DNA of 64,000 nt. Source: Nocardioides thalensis. Lineage in GTDB: Bacteria > Actinomycetota > Actinomycetes > Propionibacteriales > Nocardioidaceae. This document shows, one piece after another, positions 21,209 through 29,078 of this stretch. The notes beneath the pieces were generated by a model. The model was given only the letters and a program-made list of their open reading frames with translations. It was not told where the DNA came from and ran no database searches. The DNA lies in the NCBI RefSeq assembly GCF_013410655.1, contig NZ_JACCFP010000001.1, positions 1,488,001-1,552,000 of the forward strand, read 5' to 3'. The position numbers and the translations under genes are program-made. Each line of letters opens with the position of its first letter. The first letter of the stretch is position 1.

Positions 21209-21242
21209 CACCCGGGAAACACGGCCTGACTTTAGACGAAAC
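21205..21242 (+). promoter_or_regulatory. Probable GlnR operator upstream of amtB3
   Basis: GTAAC (21205-21209), 6 nt, GAAAC (21216-21220) is an exact half-site pair; CTGAC (21226-21230), 7 nt, GAAAC (21238-21242) is a near copy 21-22 bp further on. This gives the four-part layout of Streptomyces GlnR boxes and is the most complete of the three sites in the window. It lies 86-123 bp before the amtB3 ATG, just downstream of trmD. Confidence 0.7.
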
Positions 21243-21327
21243 GACGCCTCGTCAGGATTCCGGGAGACGGGGGCCAGCAACGAAGCGGTCCCTCGGACGA
21301 ACTCCCGAGATACCCCGAGAGGTACCA

Positions 21328-22536
21328 ATGACCGACTCGACCGCGTGGGTGCTGCTCTGCACCGCACTCGTTCTCTTCATGACGCCGGGCCTGGCGTTCT
21401 TCTACGGCGGCCTGGTGAAGTCCAAGTCCGTCATCTCGATGATGATGCTGAGCTTCGGCTCGCTCGGCCTGATCAGCGTGCTGTGGATCCTCTACGGCTT
21501 CAACATGGGCGACCTGACCGGCGACGGCCTCGGGAAGTTCGTCGGCAACCCGTTCTCCGACTTCGGCCTCGGCGACCTGGCGCGTGAGGCGGAGGGCTCG
21601 CCCCTGACCGGCGTCGCCTTCGGCGCCTCGTTCGCGATCATCACCGTCGCGCTGATCTCCGGCGCCGTCGCCGACCGCGCGCGCTTCTGGCCGTGGATGC
21701 TCTTCGCCGGCGTGTGGGCCACGCTGTCCTACTTCCCCGTGCAGGCGTGGGTGTGGAACGCCGACCACGGCTGGATCTTCAACTTCGGCGAGACCGGCGT
21801 CCTCGACTGGGCCGGCGGCACGGCGGTGCACATCAACGCCGGCGCGGCGGCGCTCGCGCTCGCGCTGGTGCTCGGCAAGCGCAAGGTCGGCTTCTCCAAG
21901 GAGGAGGCGCAGCCGCACAACGTGCCCCTCGTCCTCATCGGCACCGCGATCCTGTGGTTCGGCTGGTTCGGCTTCAACACCGGTCTCAACACCGGTGAAG
22001 CCGGCGCGGGCCTGATCTTCCTCAACACGGTCGGCGCCCCGGCCGCCGCGATGCTCGGCTGGATCGCCGTGGAGCACTTCAAGGAGGGCAAGGCGACCGC
22101 CGTGGGCGCCGCCTCCGGCGTCGTGGCCGGCCTCGTCGCCATCACCCCGGCGTGCGCCCATGTGACGCCCGTGTTCGCGATGCTGCTCGGCCTGGTGGCC
22201 GGCGTGATCTGCGCCTTCGCGATCGACCTGAAGTTCAAGCTGGGCTACGACGACACGCTCGACGTCGTCGGCATCCACCTGGTCGCCGGCATCATCGGCT
22301 GCTGGGCGCTGGGCTTCATCGCCGCGTTCCCGGAGACCGGCCTGTTCTACGGCGCCAACGTCGACCAGCTGGTCGCCCAGGTCGTCTGCTCGGTGGCCGT
22401 GCTCGTCTACTCGTTCGTCGTCGCCTACGTCGTGGGCTTCGCGATCGAGAAGACCATCGGCTTCCGCGCCAAGGAGGAGGACGAGGTCGCCGGCCTCGAC
22501 CTCGCGCTCCACGGCGAGGGCTACGCCATCAACTGA
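21328..22536 (+). CDS. amtB: Ammonium transporter AmtB (copy 3)
   Basis: 402-residue Amt-family channel, the most compact of the three copies. FFYGGLVKSKSVISMMM signature; twin-His intact with His168 (GGTAVHINAG) and His317 (VGIHLVAG). Start ATG 21328 with GAGAGG upstream; longer in-frame extension runs back into trmD and is not credible. Unlike the copies at 402 and 2264 it has no glnK after it: the next gene is convergent. It is set in the trmD-rplS interval with its own GlnR-like operator, so it is presumably an independent nitrogen-limitation transcript, possibly acquired or transposed separately. Confidence 0.95.
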   Translation: MTDSTAWVLLCTALVLFMTPGLAFFYGGLVKSKSVISMMMLSFGSLGLISVLWILYGFNMGDLTGDGLGKFVGNPFSDFGLGDLAREAEGSPLTGVAFGASFAIITVALISGAVADRARFWPWMLFAGVWATLSYFPVQAWVWNADHGWIFNFGETGVLDWAGGTAVHINAGAAALALALVLGKRKVGFSKEEAQPHNVPLVLIGTAILWFGWFGFNTGLNTGEAGAGLIFLNTVGAPAAAMLGWIAVEHFKEGKATAVGAASGVVAGLVAITPACAHVTPVFAMLLGLVAGVICAFAIDLKFKLGYDDTLDVVGIHLVAGIIGCWALGFIAAFPETGLFYGANVDQLVAQVVCSVAVLVYSFVVAYVVGFAIEKTIGFRAKEEDEVAGLDLALHGEGYAIN

Positions 22537-22546
22537 ATCCGCTGGC

Positions 22547-22722
22547 CGAACCGGCATGGTTCGGGGTTCGAACTGGCACAGTCCGGGGTTCGACACGGCA
22601 CTGATCGGGGCCCGGGTCCGCACGCGCTGCGGGCCCGGGCCCCGTCGCCGTTCGGGTACGCCGAACCCCGCCCGCTCGGACCCCGATCCCTGCCAGTTCG
22701 CGAGCCGAACCGTGCCTGTTCG
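22547..22722. repeat. Palindromic array: three direct and three inverted 22 bp units
   Basis: Direct units start at 22547, 22569 and 22591 with no gap; inverted units occupy 22657-22678 (degenerate), 22679-22700 and 22701-22722. Consensus CGAACYGGCAnnGTTCGG plus 4 bp; the first 17 bp of each good unit are themselves a dyad (CGAAC-n7-GTTCG). A strong hairpin lies in the middle. The array fills the gap between the convergent amtB3 and fic genes. No coding potential. Confidence 0.8.
22606..22644. terminator. Central GC hairpin, probable bidirectional terminator
   Basis: Arms 22606-22621 and 22629-22644 pair over 16 bp with one G-U type mismatch around a 7 nt loop. It lies between the direct and inverted halves of the repeat array and between two convergent genes. 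Confidence 0.7.
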
Positions 22723-22728
22723 GCGGGC

Positions 22729-23949
22729 TCAGAGGTCGCCGAGGCGGCGGCTGGCCGCCTGGATCCTCGAGGAGAGGTCCTGGACCTCGTCGAGGACGTC
22801 CTGGGCCAGCCACACGGGTGCGCGGCGGGACCGGGCGGCCCGGGTGAGTACGGCGGCCGCGGTCAGCGTGTCGACGGCGTCGACGGCGGCGCTCTCGGGG
22901 AGGTCGAGGCGCTCCATCACGAGCGCGATGTTGACGATCGGCTCCTCGGTGAGCAGGTCCATCAGCCGGTGGAGCGGGGTGCCGGGTCGGGAGCCGCCCA
23001 CGGTGTCGTGCCAGCGCGCCCGGATCTCGCGGATCGACGTCGCGGTCGCCCACGACTCCGCGGTCGCGACGCTCGTGGCGGCGGCGAGCATCGCGATCAG
23101 CGTGGCGGCGCGGCCGCTGCGGTAGTCGTTCAGTGCCGCGAAGTAGCGGTCGCGGTGCCCCACCAACGCCGAGGCGATCGGGACCGTGAGGTGCCGGGTG
23201 GCGCGTCGCCGGCGCAGCACGGCGTGGATCAGCGTGCGCCCGATCCGGCCGTTGCCGTCGATGAACGGGTGGATCGACTCGAACTGCGCGTGCACGATGG
23301 CGGCCTGCACCAGCGGCGGCAGGTCGTCGCGGTTGGCGAACGCGACCAGGTCGTCGATGTAGCCCTCCACCGTCTCCGGCGGCGGGGGCACGTGCAGGGC
23401 GCCGAGGGGCGAGTAGTCGCTGCCGCCGACCCAGTTCTGGGTCGTGCGGAACCTGCCCGCCCGCGGCGCCTCGTCGGGGTGGTGCCGGAACAGCTGGTGG
23501 TGGGCGCGGAGGATCGCCTCCGCGCGGATGCTCCGGGTGTCCTCCGCGTCGCGGATCATCGTCGCCAGGGCGGCGGTGGCCGAGGCCATCGACGTGGCCG
23601 ACGCGTTGGCGCCGACACCCAGCAGCGCCCGGCCGTAGTCCGCCAGGCTCGCGTCGACGTTCTCGATCTTCGAGGAGTCGACCGACTCGGTGCGCAGCTG
23701 GAGGTGGTTGAGGCCGTCGAGGGTGCGTCCGTGCACCAGGTCGAGGTGGCCCAGGTTGCCGGTGCTCGCGGTGGTCATGGCGGCGAGCGGCCGGTCGATC
23801 GGGTAGTCGAGGTCGCGGATCATCGGCGGCAGGCTGACCTCGATCTCGGTCACCTGCCGGTCGGCGCGCGGTCCCCGCCGTACCCGCTGCCGCCACGGCC
23901 GCCGCTCCCAGGCGTGCGGCGTCCAGTCCAGTGCCGGTGCCGGTGCCAC
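22729..23949 (-). CDS. Fic-domain AMP-transferase with N-terminal inhibitory motif
   Basis: 406 residues. The catalytic Fic loop [12 protein letters not shown] (227-238) is complete, with His227, Asp231 and both Arg. An inhibitory helix motif [S/T]xxxE[G/N] is present as SSKIEN (92-97), so this is a self-inhibited class II Fic protein, in which Glu96 would block the ATP gamma-phosphate until released. A C-terminal winged-helix region (about 300-400, [23 protein letters not shown]) is common in this Fic/DUF4172-like group. Start GTG 23949 preceded by AGGTGG on the minus strand. No antitoxin gene is adjacent, in line with built-in inhibition. Target unknown. Confidence 0.9.
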   Translation of the reverse strand: MAPAPALDWTPHAWERRPWRQRVRRGPRADRQVTEIEVSLPPMIRDLDYPIDRPLAAMTTASTGNLGHLDLVHGRTLDGLNHLQLRTESVDSSKIENVDASLADYGRALLGVGANASATSMASATAALATMIRDAEDTRSIRAEAILRAHHQLFRHHPDEAPRAGRFRTTQNWVGGSDYSPLGALHVPPPPETVEGYIDDLVAFANRDDLPPLVQAAIVHAQFESIHPFIDGNGRIGRTLIHAVLRRRRATRHLTVPIASALVGHRDRYFAALNDYRSGRAATLIAMLAAATSVATAESWATATSIREIRARWHDTVGGSRPGTPLHRLMDLLTEEPIVNIALVMERLDLPESAAVDAVDTLTAAAVLTRAARSRRAPVWLAQDVLDEVQDLSSRIQAASRRLGDL

Positions 23950-24094
23950 CGATTTCCACCTGTCCTCGACGCTGTGGGAAGATCGTCCGTCGGGCCACGG
24001 ACGCTTCTGCCACAGGGGAATCGTCGTACGTGCCGCCCACCGGATATCGAACCACTATTCCGCGGTTGACCTGTGGCACTCGCGAGGAGCCATC

Positions 24095-24457
24095 ATGAGC
24101 AACGTTTCCCCCGCCGTCGTCGCCGAGCTCGGCAACGCGGCCAAGCGCACCGACATCCCCGACTTCCGCGCCGGTGACACCGTCAAGGTGCACGTGAAGG
24201 TCGTCGAGGGCAACCGGTCGCGTGTCCAGATCTTCCAGGGCGTCGTCATCCGGATCCACGGCTCCGGCGTCGGCCGCACCTTCACCGTCCGCAAGGTCTC
24301 CTTCGGCGTCGGTGTCGAGCGGACCTTCCCGCTCCACTCGCCGATCTTCGAGCAGATCGAGGTCGTCACCCGCGGTGACGTCCGTCGCGCGAAGCTCTAC
24401 TACCTGCGCAACCTCCGCGGCAAGGCCGCCAAGATCAAGGAGCGCCGCGAGGCCTGA
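24095..24457 (+). CDS. rplS: 50S ribosomal protein bL19
   Basis: 120 residues, standard length. [52 protein letters not shown] and the end [19 protein letters not shown] are diagnostic. bL19 sits at the 30S-50S interface. Start ATG 24095 with GAGGAG 7-12 nt upstream. In most actinobacteria it directly follows trmD; here amtB3 and fic are inserted between them. A terminator hairpin follows at 24509. Confidence 0.98.
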   Translation: MSNVSPAVVAELGNAAKRTDIPDFRAGDTVKVHVKVVEGNRSRVQIFQGVVIRIHGSGVGRTFTVRKVSFGVGVERTFPLHSPIFEQIEVVTRGDVRRAKLYYLRNLRGKAAKIKERREA

Positions 24458-24460
24458 TCA

Positions 24461-24508
24461 GGTTGGTCGAGTAGCCCGAGCCGCTAGGCGAGGGCGTATC
24501 GAGACCTC
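24461..24508. repeat. Interspersed extragenic repeat of the GGTTGGTCGAGTAG...TATCGAGACC type
   Basis: The stretch starts GGTTGGTCGAGTAGCCCGAG and ends GGGCGTATCGAGACCTC. Sequences of this type recur between genes in Nocardioides and related genera (recalled from general knowledge; no search was run). It lies just after the rplS stop. Confidence 0.5.
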
Positions 24509-24540
24509 GTACGCCGTCCGCAGTCCTGCGGGCGGCGTAC
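24509..24540 (+). terminator. Terminator of rplS
   Basis: A 14 bp stem, arms 24509-24522 and 24527-24540 with one G-U pair and a GTCC loop, begins 51 nt after the rplS stop. Confidence 0.75.
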
Positions 24541-24582
24541 TGCATTTCCGAGGCCGTTCCCGGAACCCATCGCCACCCTCCT

Positions 24583-24666
24583 ACCCGCTTCGCGGGTGGC
24601 TCGCGCGCTCGCGACCCCAGCACCTCCGGGCTCGTTCCTCGCCCGGTGCTGGGTCGCTCGCTTGCT
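24583..24666. repeat. Palindrome-rich spacer before lepB
   Basis: Contains the hairpin ACCCGC-TTC-GCGGGT and an 8 bp inverted repeat CCAGCACC / GGTGCTGG separated by about 20 nt, with CGCTCGC-type short repeats between. No gene. It resembles extragenic palindromes and ends just before the lepB promoter. Confidence 0.4.
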
Positions 24667-24670
24667 CGCC

Positions 24671-24676
24671 TAGACT
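24671..24676 (+). promoter_or_regulatory. -10 element of leaderless lepB
   Basis: TAGACT, 8 nt before the GTG at 24685. No ribosome binding site lies between, so the mRNA should begin at or next to the start codon. Confidence 0.55.
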
Positions 24677-24684
24677 CGACCCTC

Positions 24685-25509
24685 GTGACCACTGATGCCT
24701 CCGATCCGGAGACCCCCGAGGACGTCGCGGCGGCGGGCGAGGAGGCGCAGGAGCCGGAGAAGAAGCGCAAGCACATGCCGGTGTGGCAGGAGAGCATCCT
24801 GCTGCTCGCGATCGCGCTCGGCCTGGCCGTGGTCATCAAGACGCTTTTCGTGCAGGCGTTCTACATCCCGTCGCAGTCGATGGAGCCGGGACTGATCGAG
24901 AACGACCGGATCCTGGTCCAGAAGGTCTCGTACTGGTTCGGCCGCGACCCGCAGCGGGGCGACGTCGTCGTGTTCGAGGACCCGGGCGGCTGGCTCCAGA
25001 GTGGCGACGACCAGCAGCCGACCGGGCTGGCCAACGTGCTGTCCAAGGTCGGGCTCTACCCGACCGGCGGGCACCTGGTGAAGCGGGTCATCGGCACCGA
25101 GGGCGACGTGATCGAGTGCTGCGACGAGCAGGGCAGGATCCTCGTCAACGGCGAGCCGGTCGACGAGAGCGAGTACATCGCCAAGGCCCACGGCAAGTGC
25201 GCCGGCGACTTCGACGCGCCGGCGGGCGCGCAGCCGTGCGACTGGACCGTCGGCCCGGTGCCCGACGGCAAGCTCTTCGTGATGGGCGACAACCGCGCGG
25301 AGTCGGCCGACTCGCGCTACAAGCTGTGCGGCACGGAGCAGGAGTCCTGCACGACGAGCCCCTGGGTCGACACCGAGCTGGTCGTCGGCCGGGTGTTCTC
25401 GCTCGTGTGGCCGCAGGACCGCTGGGACTGGATCAGCCGCCCCGAGGCGTTCGCGGACGTGCCCAACGACCCCGAGGGTGCGCCCGAGGACTCGCTCACG
25501 GCCGAGTAG
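24685..25509 (+). CDS. lepB: Signal peptidase I
   Basis: 274 residues. A Glu-rich cytoplasmic N terminus of about 40 residues, one membrane helix (ILLLAIALGLAVVIKTLFV), then the S26 peptidase: catalytic Ser65 in SQSMEPGL and Lys133 in VKRVIGTEGD, with GDNRAESADSRY near residue 200. The domain between holds extra cysteines (ECCDEQ, GKCAGD, PCDW, KLCGTEQESC), which may form disulfides outside the cell. Removes signal peptides from secreted proteins. Start GTG fits the leaderless promoter; an ATG at 24646 lies within the upstream palindromic spacer and is rejected. Confidence 0.95.
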   Translation: MTTDASDPETPEDVAAAGEEAQEPEKKRKHMPVWQESILLLAIALGLAVVIKTLFVQAFYIPSQSMEPGLIENDRILVQKVSYWFGRDPQRGDVVVFEDPGGWLQSGDDQQPTGLANVLSKVGLYPTGGHLVKRVIGTEGDVIECCDEQGRILVNGEPVDESEYIAKAHGKCAGDFDAPAGAQPCDWTVGPVPDGKLFVMGDNRAESADSRYKLCGTEQESCTTSPWVDTELVVGRVFSLVWPQDRWDWISRPEAFADVPNDPEGAPEDSLTAE

Positions 25510-25525
25510 GAGCCGCGAGCACGAC

Positions 25526-26263
25526 ATGTCGACGCTGCCCAGGGGAGCGACGGTACGGCGCGACGCCGGCCTCTACGGCTACGAGCGCGCCCTGAGGCGG
25601 CACGGGATCGAGCCGATCGCCGGAGTCGACGAGGCCGGGCGTGGTGCGTGCGCCGGGCCGCTCGTGGCCGGCGCCGCGATCCTGCCGCCCGGCAAGGCGG
25701 GGATCATCCCCGGGCTCGCGGACTCCAAGCTGCTGACGGCCGCGGCCCGGGAGCGTTGCTACGACCAGATCGTGCGCCGGGCGGACGCCTGGGCGGTGGT
25801 CGTGCTCCCGCACGACGAGTGCGACCGGCTCGGGATGCACGTCGCCAACGTCGAGGCGCTGCGGCGGGCCGTCGCCAAGCTGCACGTCGCGCCGTCGTAC
25901 GTCCTCACCGACGGCTTCCCCGTCGACGGGCTCGGCGCGCCCGGCCTGGCGGTGTGGAAGGGCGACCGGGTCGCGGCGTGCGTGGCGGCGGCGTCGGTGC
26001 TCGCGAAGGTGACGCGCGACCGGATCATGACCGAGATGGACGCCGACTGGCCGGCCTACGACTTCAAGACGCACAAGGGCTACATCACGCCGACCCACAG
26101 CGCCGCCCTCGAGAGGCACGGACCCTCGCCGGTGCACCGCATGCGGTTCGTCAACGTACGGCGCGCAGCGGGCCTCGAACCGTGGCCCGAGGACACCACC
26201 GCGGCGCTAGAGTCGGAGGATCCAGCCGGGCCGTGTGAAGCAGACGATGGGGAGATGCCGTGA
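25526..26263 (+). CDS. rnhB: Ribonuclease HII
   Basis: 245 residues; removes RNA from RNA-DNA hybrids and misincorporated ribonucleotides. Active-site motif GVDEAGRGACAGPLV contains Asp35 and Glu36; LTDGFP gives the next Asp, and ASVLAKVTRDRIM and YDFKTHKGYIT are typical. A 40-residue C-terminal extension is acidic (PEDTTAALESEDPAG). Start ATG 25526 is the best internal choice after a short in-frame stretch; its ribosome site is weak. The last 4 nt overlap the next gene (GTGA), as in other actinobacteria. Confidence 0.95.
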   Translation: MSTLPRGATVRRDAGLYGYERALRRHGIEPIAGVDEAGRGACAGPLVAGAAILPPGKAGIIPGLADSKLLTAAARERCYDQIVRRADAWAVVVLPHDECDRLGMHVANVEALRRAVAKLHVAPSYVLTDGFPVDGLGAPGLAVWKGDRVAACVAAASVLAKVTRDRIMTEMDADWPAYDFKTHKGYITPTHSAALERHGPSPVHRMRFVNVRRAAGLEPWPEDTTAALESEDPAGPCEADDGEMP

Positions 26264-26565
26264 GCGCCGAGGACCTCGAGAAGTACGAGACCGAGCAGGA
26301 GCTCACCCTCTACCGGGAGTACCGCGACGTCGTCGGCATCTTCAAGTACGTCGTCGAGACCGACCGCCGGTTCTACCTCTGCAACTCCGTCGACGTGAAG
26401 GCCCGCACCGAGGCCGGCGAGGTGTTCTTCGAGGTGACCATCAACGACGCCTGGGTGTGGGACATGTACCGCCCGGCGCGCTTCGCGAAGAGCGTGAAGG
26501 TGCTGACGTTCAAGGACGTCAACGTCGAGGAGCTGGCCACCTCCGACCTCGAGCTGCCCAAGTAG
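26260..26565 (+). CDS. DUF2469 conserved actinobacterial protein
   Basis: 101 residues, acidic, no membrane segment. SAEDLEKYETEQELTLYREYRDVVGIFKYVVETDRRFYLCN and the aromatic segment NDAWVWDMYRPARFAKSVKV are the hallmark of the DUF2469 family, which is nearly restricted to actinobacteria and is encoded next to rnhB. Function unknown. The GTG start overlaps the rnhB stop by 4 nt, so expression is coupled. Confidence 0.93.
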   Translation: MSAEDLEKYETEQELTLYREYRDVVGIFKYVVETDRRFYLCNSVDVKARTEAGEVFFEVTINDAWVWDMYRPARFAKSVKVLTFKDVNVEELATSDLELPK

Positions 26566-26587
26566 TTCAACGCTCAACAGGGGTCCC

Positions 26588-26601
26588 GGGACCTTGGTCC
26601 C
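26588..26601 (+). promoter_or_regulatory. GGGAC-n4-GTCCC dyad upstream of Tad-like unit 1
   Basis: GGGACCTTGGTCCC, with GGGAC and GTCCC spaced by 4 nt as in mycobacterial DosR/DevR boxes (GGGACTWWAGTCCC). The likely -10 (TACGCT, 26643-26648) starts 42 bp after its end. Very similar sites precede the other two Tad-like units at 28539 and 30877. The regulator itself is not in the window. Confidence 0.55.
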
Positions 26602-26702
26602 GATTTCCCGCCCGCCTCTGGCGGGTGCGTCCCGCCCCTGCCTACGCTCCCGGGTGATGGGTCCTCAGGGAGGGTGACCCGTCACCTGGGAAAGGCGTTG
26701 GC

Positions 26703-28511
26703 ATGCCTGGTCGACGATGCCATCGAGGGCCGCCCGGTCACGGGGGAGTGATCGCTCGATACGAGTGGCGGCGGGCCCCGGCACGCCGGGACGACCGCGG
26801 AGCGGTCACCCTGTTCGTGAGCGCGGTGATGGTCGTGCTGATGCTCGCGGCGGCGTTCGTCGTCGACCTCGGCATGCAGCGCGTGGCGCGCTCCGACATG
26901 CAGGCGCTGGCCGACGTCGTCGCGCTGGACCTGGCGCGCGAGCTGGACGGCGAGCGGACCGCGGGCGAGCTGCAGGGGCCGATGGAGTCGGCAGCCGACG
27001 CGTCGACGCTGAGGAACTCCTCGACCCTCGGGTTCGACCCCGCGGACCCACCCGCGCTGACCATCACGCTCGGCGTCATGGACGCGGACGGCGAGTTCCT
27101 GGCCGTCCTGCCGAGCGAGGTCCCGACGGCCGTCAGGGTGCAGGCATCCACCTCGGTCGGGTTCGCCTTCGCCGGCGTGACCGGCGTCGAGGACGGGCAG
27201 GCGAGCCGCAGGGCCATCGGCGCGGCAGAGTCCGCGGCGTGCTTCCAGCTCGGCTCGTACGCCGCGACGGTCAAGCCCGCGGCCGCCGAGCTGTTCGGCG
27301 ACCTGATGGAGCAGCTGGTCGGCCAGTCGACCGTGGGCCTCGTCGGCTACAACGGCCTGGCGACGACCCGCGTGACCCTGCTCGACATCGTGGACGAGCT
27401 GAGCGTGGACCTCGGCACCGTCGACGGGCTCCTCACGACGACCGTGCTGCTGTCCGACTTCTACCTCGCGATCGCCACGGTCCTCGAGCGTGACGGCAAG
27501 ACCGCCGAGGCGAAGGTGCTCGAGTGGGCGGCGGCGAGCTTCGTCGCCGAGCAGCCGGTGCTGATCGGCGACCTGATCGCTCTCTCGTCCTCGTCCGCGG
27601 CAGCTCTCGAGACGGAGTTCAACGTGCTCGACCTGCTCGTCGGCTCCGCGTTCCTGGCCAACGGCCAGAACTTCCTGGACCTGGCCAACCTCCAGGCAGG
27701 GAACTCCTCGATCGGCTGGACCAGCACCTCCTTCCAGATCATCGAGGAGCCGCGCCGGGCGTGCGACGACGACGAGGCGCGGACCGCCCAGGTCCGGCTC
27801 AACTCCACCGCGAACCTCCAGCTCGACAACGCACCGCTCCTGGACAAGGGGCCGGTCAGCCTCCGGCTCCAGGGCGCGGACGGGAAGCCGGACAACCGGG
27901 TGGTCCTCGCGCTCTCCGTCGAGCTGGCCGGGGCACACGGCCGCCTGACCGACGTCAACTGCGGGCCCCCGGTCACGTTCGAGGCCGACATCTGGCGGGA
28001 CCTGATCACCACCAGCCTCAACGGTTCGGTGATCCTCGGCGGCAGCGTCGAGGTCCAGCTGCCCCTCCTGGTCGGAACGGTGAAGGTCCAGGTGCCGGTG
28101 AGGGTGGCCATGACCGTCAGCGCGAACGCCTCGAAGCCCGCGAGCACGCTGCCCACGCACGTCACCGTGTCCTACCCGCCCCAGGAGTACGGCGAGCCGG
28201 TCTCGGCGGGCATCGACCGGACGGTGCTTCCGTACGTCGACCTCGACCTGGTCGAGAGCACGCTCGAGGTCGGCCCCGTGAAGGTCGGCGGGATCACCAT
28301 CGCGACCGACGTCCTGACGGCGGCGGTGAACCCGCTCCTCCAGGGCGTGCTGCCGAGCCTGCTCACGAAGTTCGCGCTCGCCAACCAGGTGGTCGACACG
28401 GTCAACGAGATCCTCGTGCCGCTCCAGACCGGGATGGGACTCACCCTCGCCGGTGCCGACTTCTTCGCGCTGCCGACGCCGCAGTGCGGGACGCCACGGC
28501 TGGTCGGCTGA
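26703..28511 (+). CDS. TadG-like secreted/membrane-anchored protein (paralogue A)
   Basis: 602 residues. RDDRGAVTLFVSAVMVVLMLAAAFVVDLGMQ near residue 31-60 is the Tad/Flp TadG-type N-terminal helix; the remainder should be extracellular. No von Willebrand MIDAS motif is seen, unlike many TadG proteins. The body is rich in Leu, Val, Asp and Thr with four cysteines (AACFQLGSY, RRACDDD, DVNCGPP, TPQCGTPRLVG) all shared with the paralogue at 31465, which also shares both ends. Start ATG 26703 with GGAAAGG upstream; an in-frame GTG at 26748 is too close to its purine tract. Monocistronic. Function unknown; surface appendage or secreted factor suspected. Confidence 0.8.
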   Translation: MPGRRCHRGPPGHGGVIARYEWRRAPARRDDRGAVTLFVSAVMVVLMLAAAFVVDLGMQRVARSDMQALADVVALDLARELDGERTAGELQGPMESAADASTLRNSSTLGFDPADPPALTITLGVMDADGEFLAVLPSEVPTAVRVQASTSVGFAFAGVTGVEDGQASRRAIGAAESAACFQLGSYAATVKPAAAELFGDLMEQLVGQSTVGLVGYNGLATTRVTLLDIVDELSVDLGTVDGLLTTTVLLSDFYLAIATVLERDGKTAEAKVLEWAAASFVAEQPVLIGDLIALSSSSAAALETEFNVLDLLVGSAFLANGQNFLDLANLQAGNSSIGWTSTSFQIIEEPRRACDDDEARTAQVRLNSTANLQLDNAPLLDKGPVSLRLQGADGKPDNRVVLALSVELAGAHGRLTDVNCGPPVTFEADIWRDLITTSLNGSVILGGSVEVQLPLLVGTVKVQVPVRVAMTVSANASKPASTLPTHVTVSYPPQEYGEPVSAGIDRTVLPYVDLDLVESTLEVGPVKVGGITIATDVLTAAVNPLLQGVLPSLLTKFALANQVVDTVNEILVPLQTGMGLTLAGADFFALPTPQCGTPRLVG

Positions 28512-28538
28512 GCGCACCGAGGAGGACCGCGCCGCTCC

Positions 28539-28552
28539 GGGACCTTCGTCCT
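28539..28552 (+). promoter_or_regulatory. GGGAC-n4-GTCC dyad upstream of Tad-like unit 2
   Basis: GGGACCTTCGTCCT, followed like the first site by an ATTTCC stretch. The likely -10 (TACCCT, 28593-28598) starts 41 bp after its end. A shared TCAGGGAGGG follows the -10 in units 1 and 2 (26665 and 28610). Confidence 0.5.
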
Positions 28553-28649
28553 CATTTCCTCGTGAGTGCTATGGCCCACGCCCGGGACTCCCTACCCTCG
28601 TCAGTGCTGTCAGGGAGGGCAGCACTCGGGAAGGTGGGAGGGCGCGGAC

Positions 28650-29078
28650 GTGCGCGTACGCCGTGAGCAACGTGGTGCTGCCGCGGTCGAGCTCGCCCTC
28701 GTGCTGCCGTTCCTGCTCGTCCTGGTCGGCGGCATCCTCCAGTTCAGCTGGTACCTCTACGCGATGCAGTCCGGCACCTCGGCGGCGAGCGACCTGGTCC
28801 GACGGATCTCGGTCGGCGACTGCCAGTCCGCGGCCGCCCAGCTCGCGCTGGTCGACAGCCGACTCGGGCCGGCCGACGCGGGCTCCATCCCGCTCGCGGT
28901 CTCGGCTCCCACCGAGCCCCTCGAGGCAGAGGACATCGGCACGACGGTCGAGGTGACGGTGACGTTCGAGACGGCTGACTTCAACCTGCCGGTGATCTCG
29001 GAGTTCTACGACCCCACGGTCACGCGCACCGCCAGCGCCCGCGTCGAGGACAGCGAGTCCACGCCGGGCGGCTGCTGA
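28650..29078 (+). CDS. TadE-like pseudopilin-type protein
   Basis: 142 residues. Short basic leader (VRVRREQRG), then AAAVELALVLPFLLVLVGGILQFSWYLYA: the conserved Glu at position 5 of the helix is the TadE/type IV pilin processing hallmark. The C-terminal 100 residues are an exported domain with a Cys near residue 66 (SVGDCQSAA) and a final Cys. TadE-type minor pseudopilins act in Tad/Flp pilus assembly, but no tadA/B/C or prepilin peptidase is in this window. Start GTG 28650 with GGGAGGG upstream. It overlaps the next gene by 1 nt (TGATG). Confidence 0.85.
   Translation: MRVRREQRGAAAVELALVLPFLLVLVGGILQFSWYLYAMQSGTSAASDLVRRISVGDCQSAAAQLALVDSRLGPADAGSIPLAVSAPTEPLEAEDIGTTVEVTVTFETADFNLPVISEFYDPTVTRTASARVEDSESTPGGC

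Noticed and set aside
22547..22722. Possible LexA (SOS) boxes from CGAAC...GTTCG
   Set aside because: Actinobacterial LexA sites have CGAAC and GTTCG spaced by 4 nt; here the spacing is 7 nt and the flanking genes are not DNA-repair genes.
26641..26702. Cyclic-di-GMP riboswitch before the first Tad-like gene
   Set aside because: The predicted leader is only about 50 nt, too short for the aptamer, and no GEMM core is visible.
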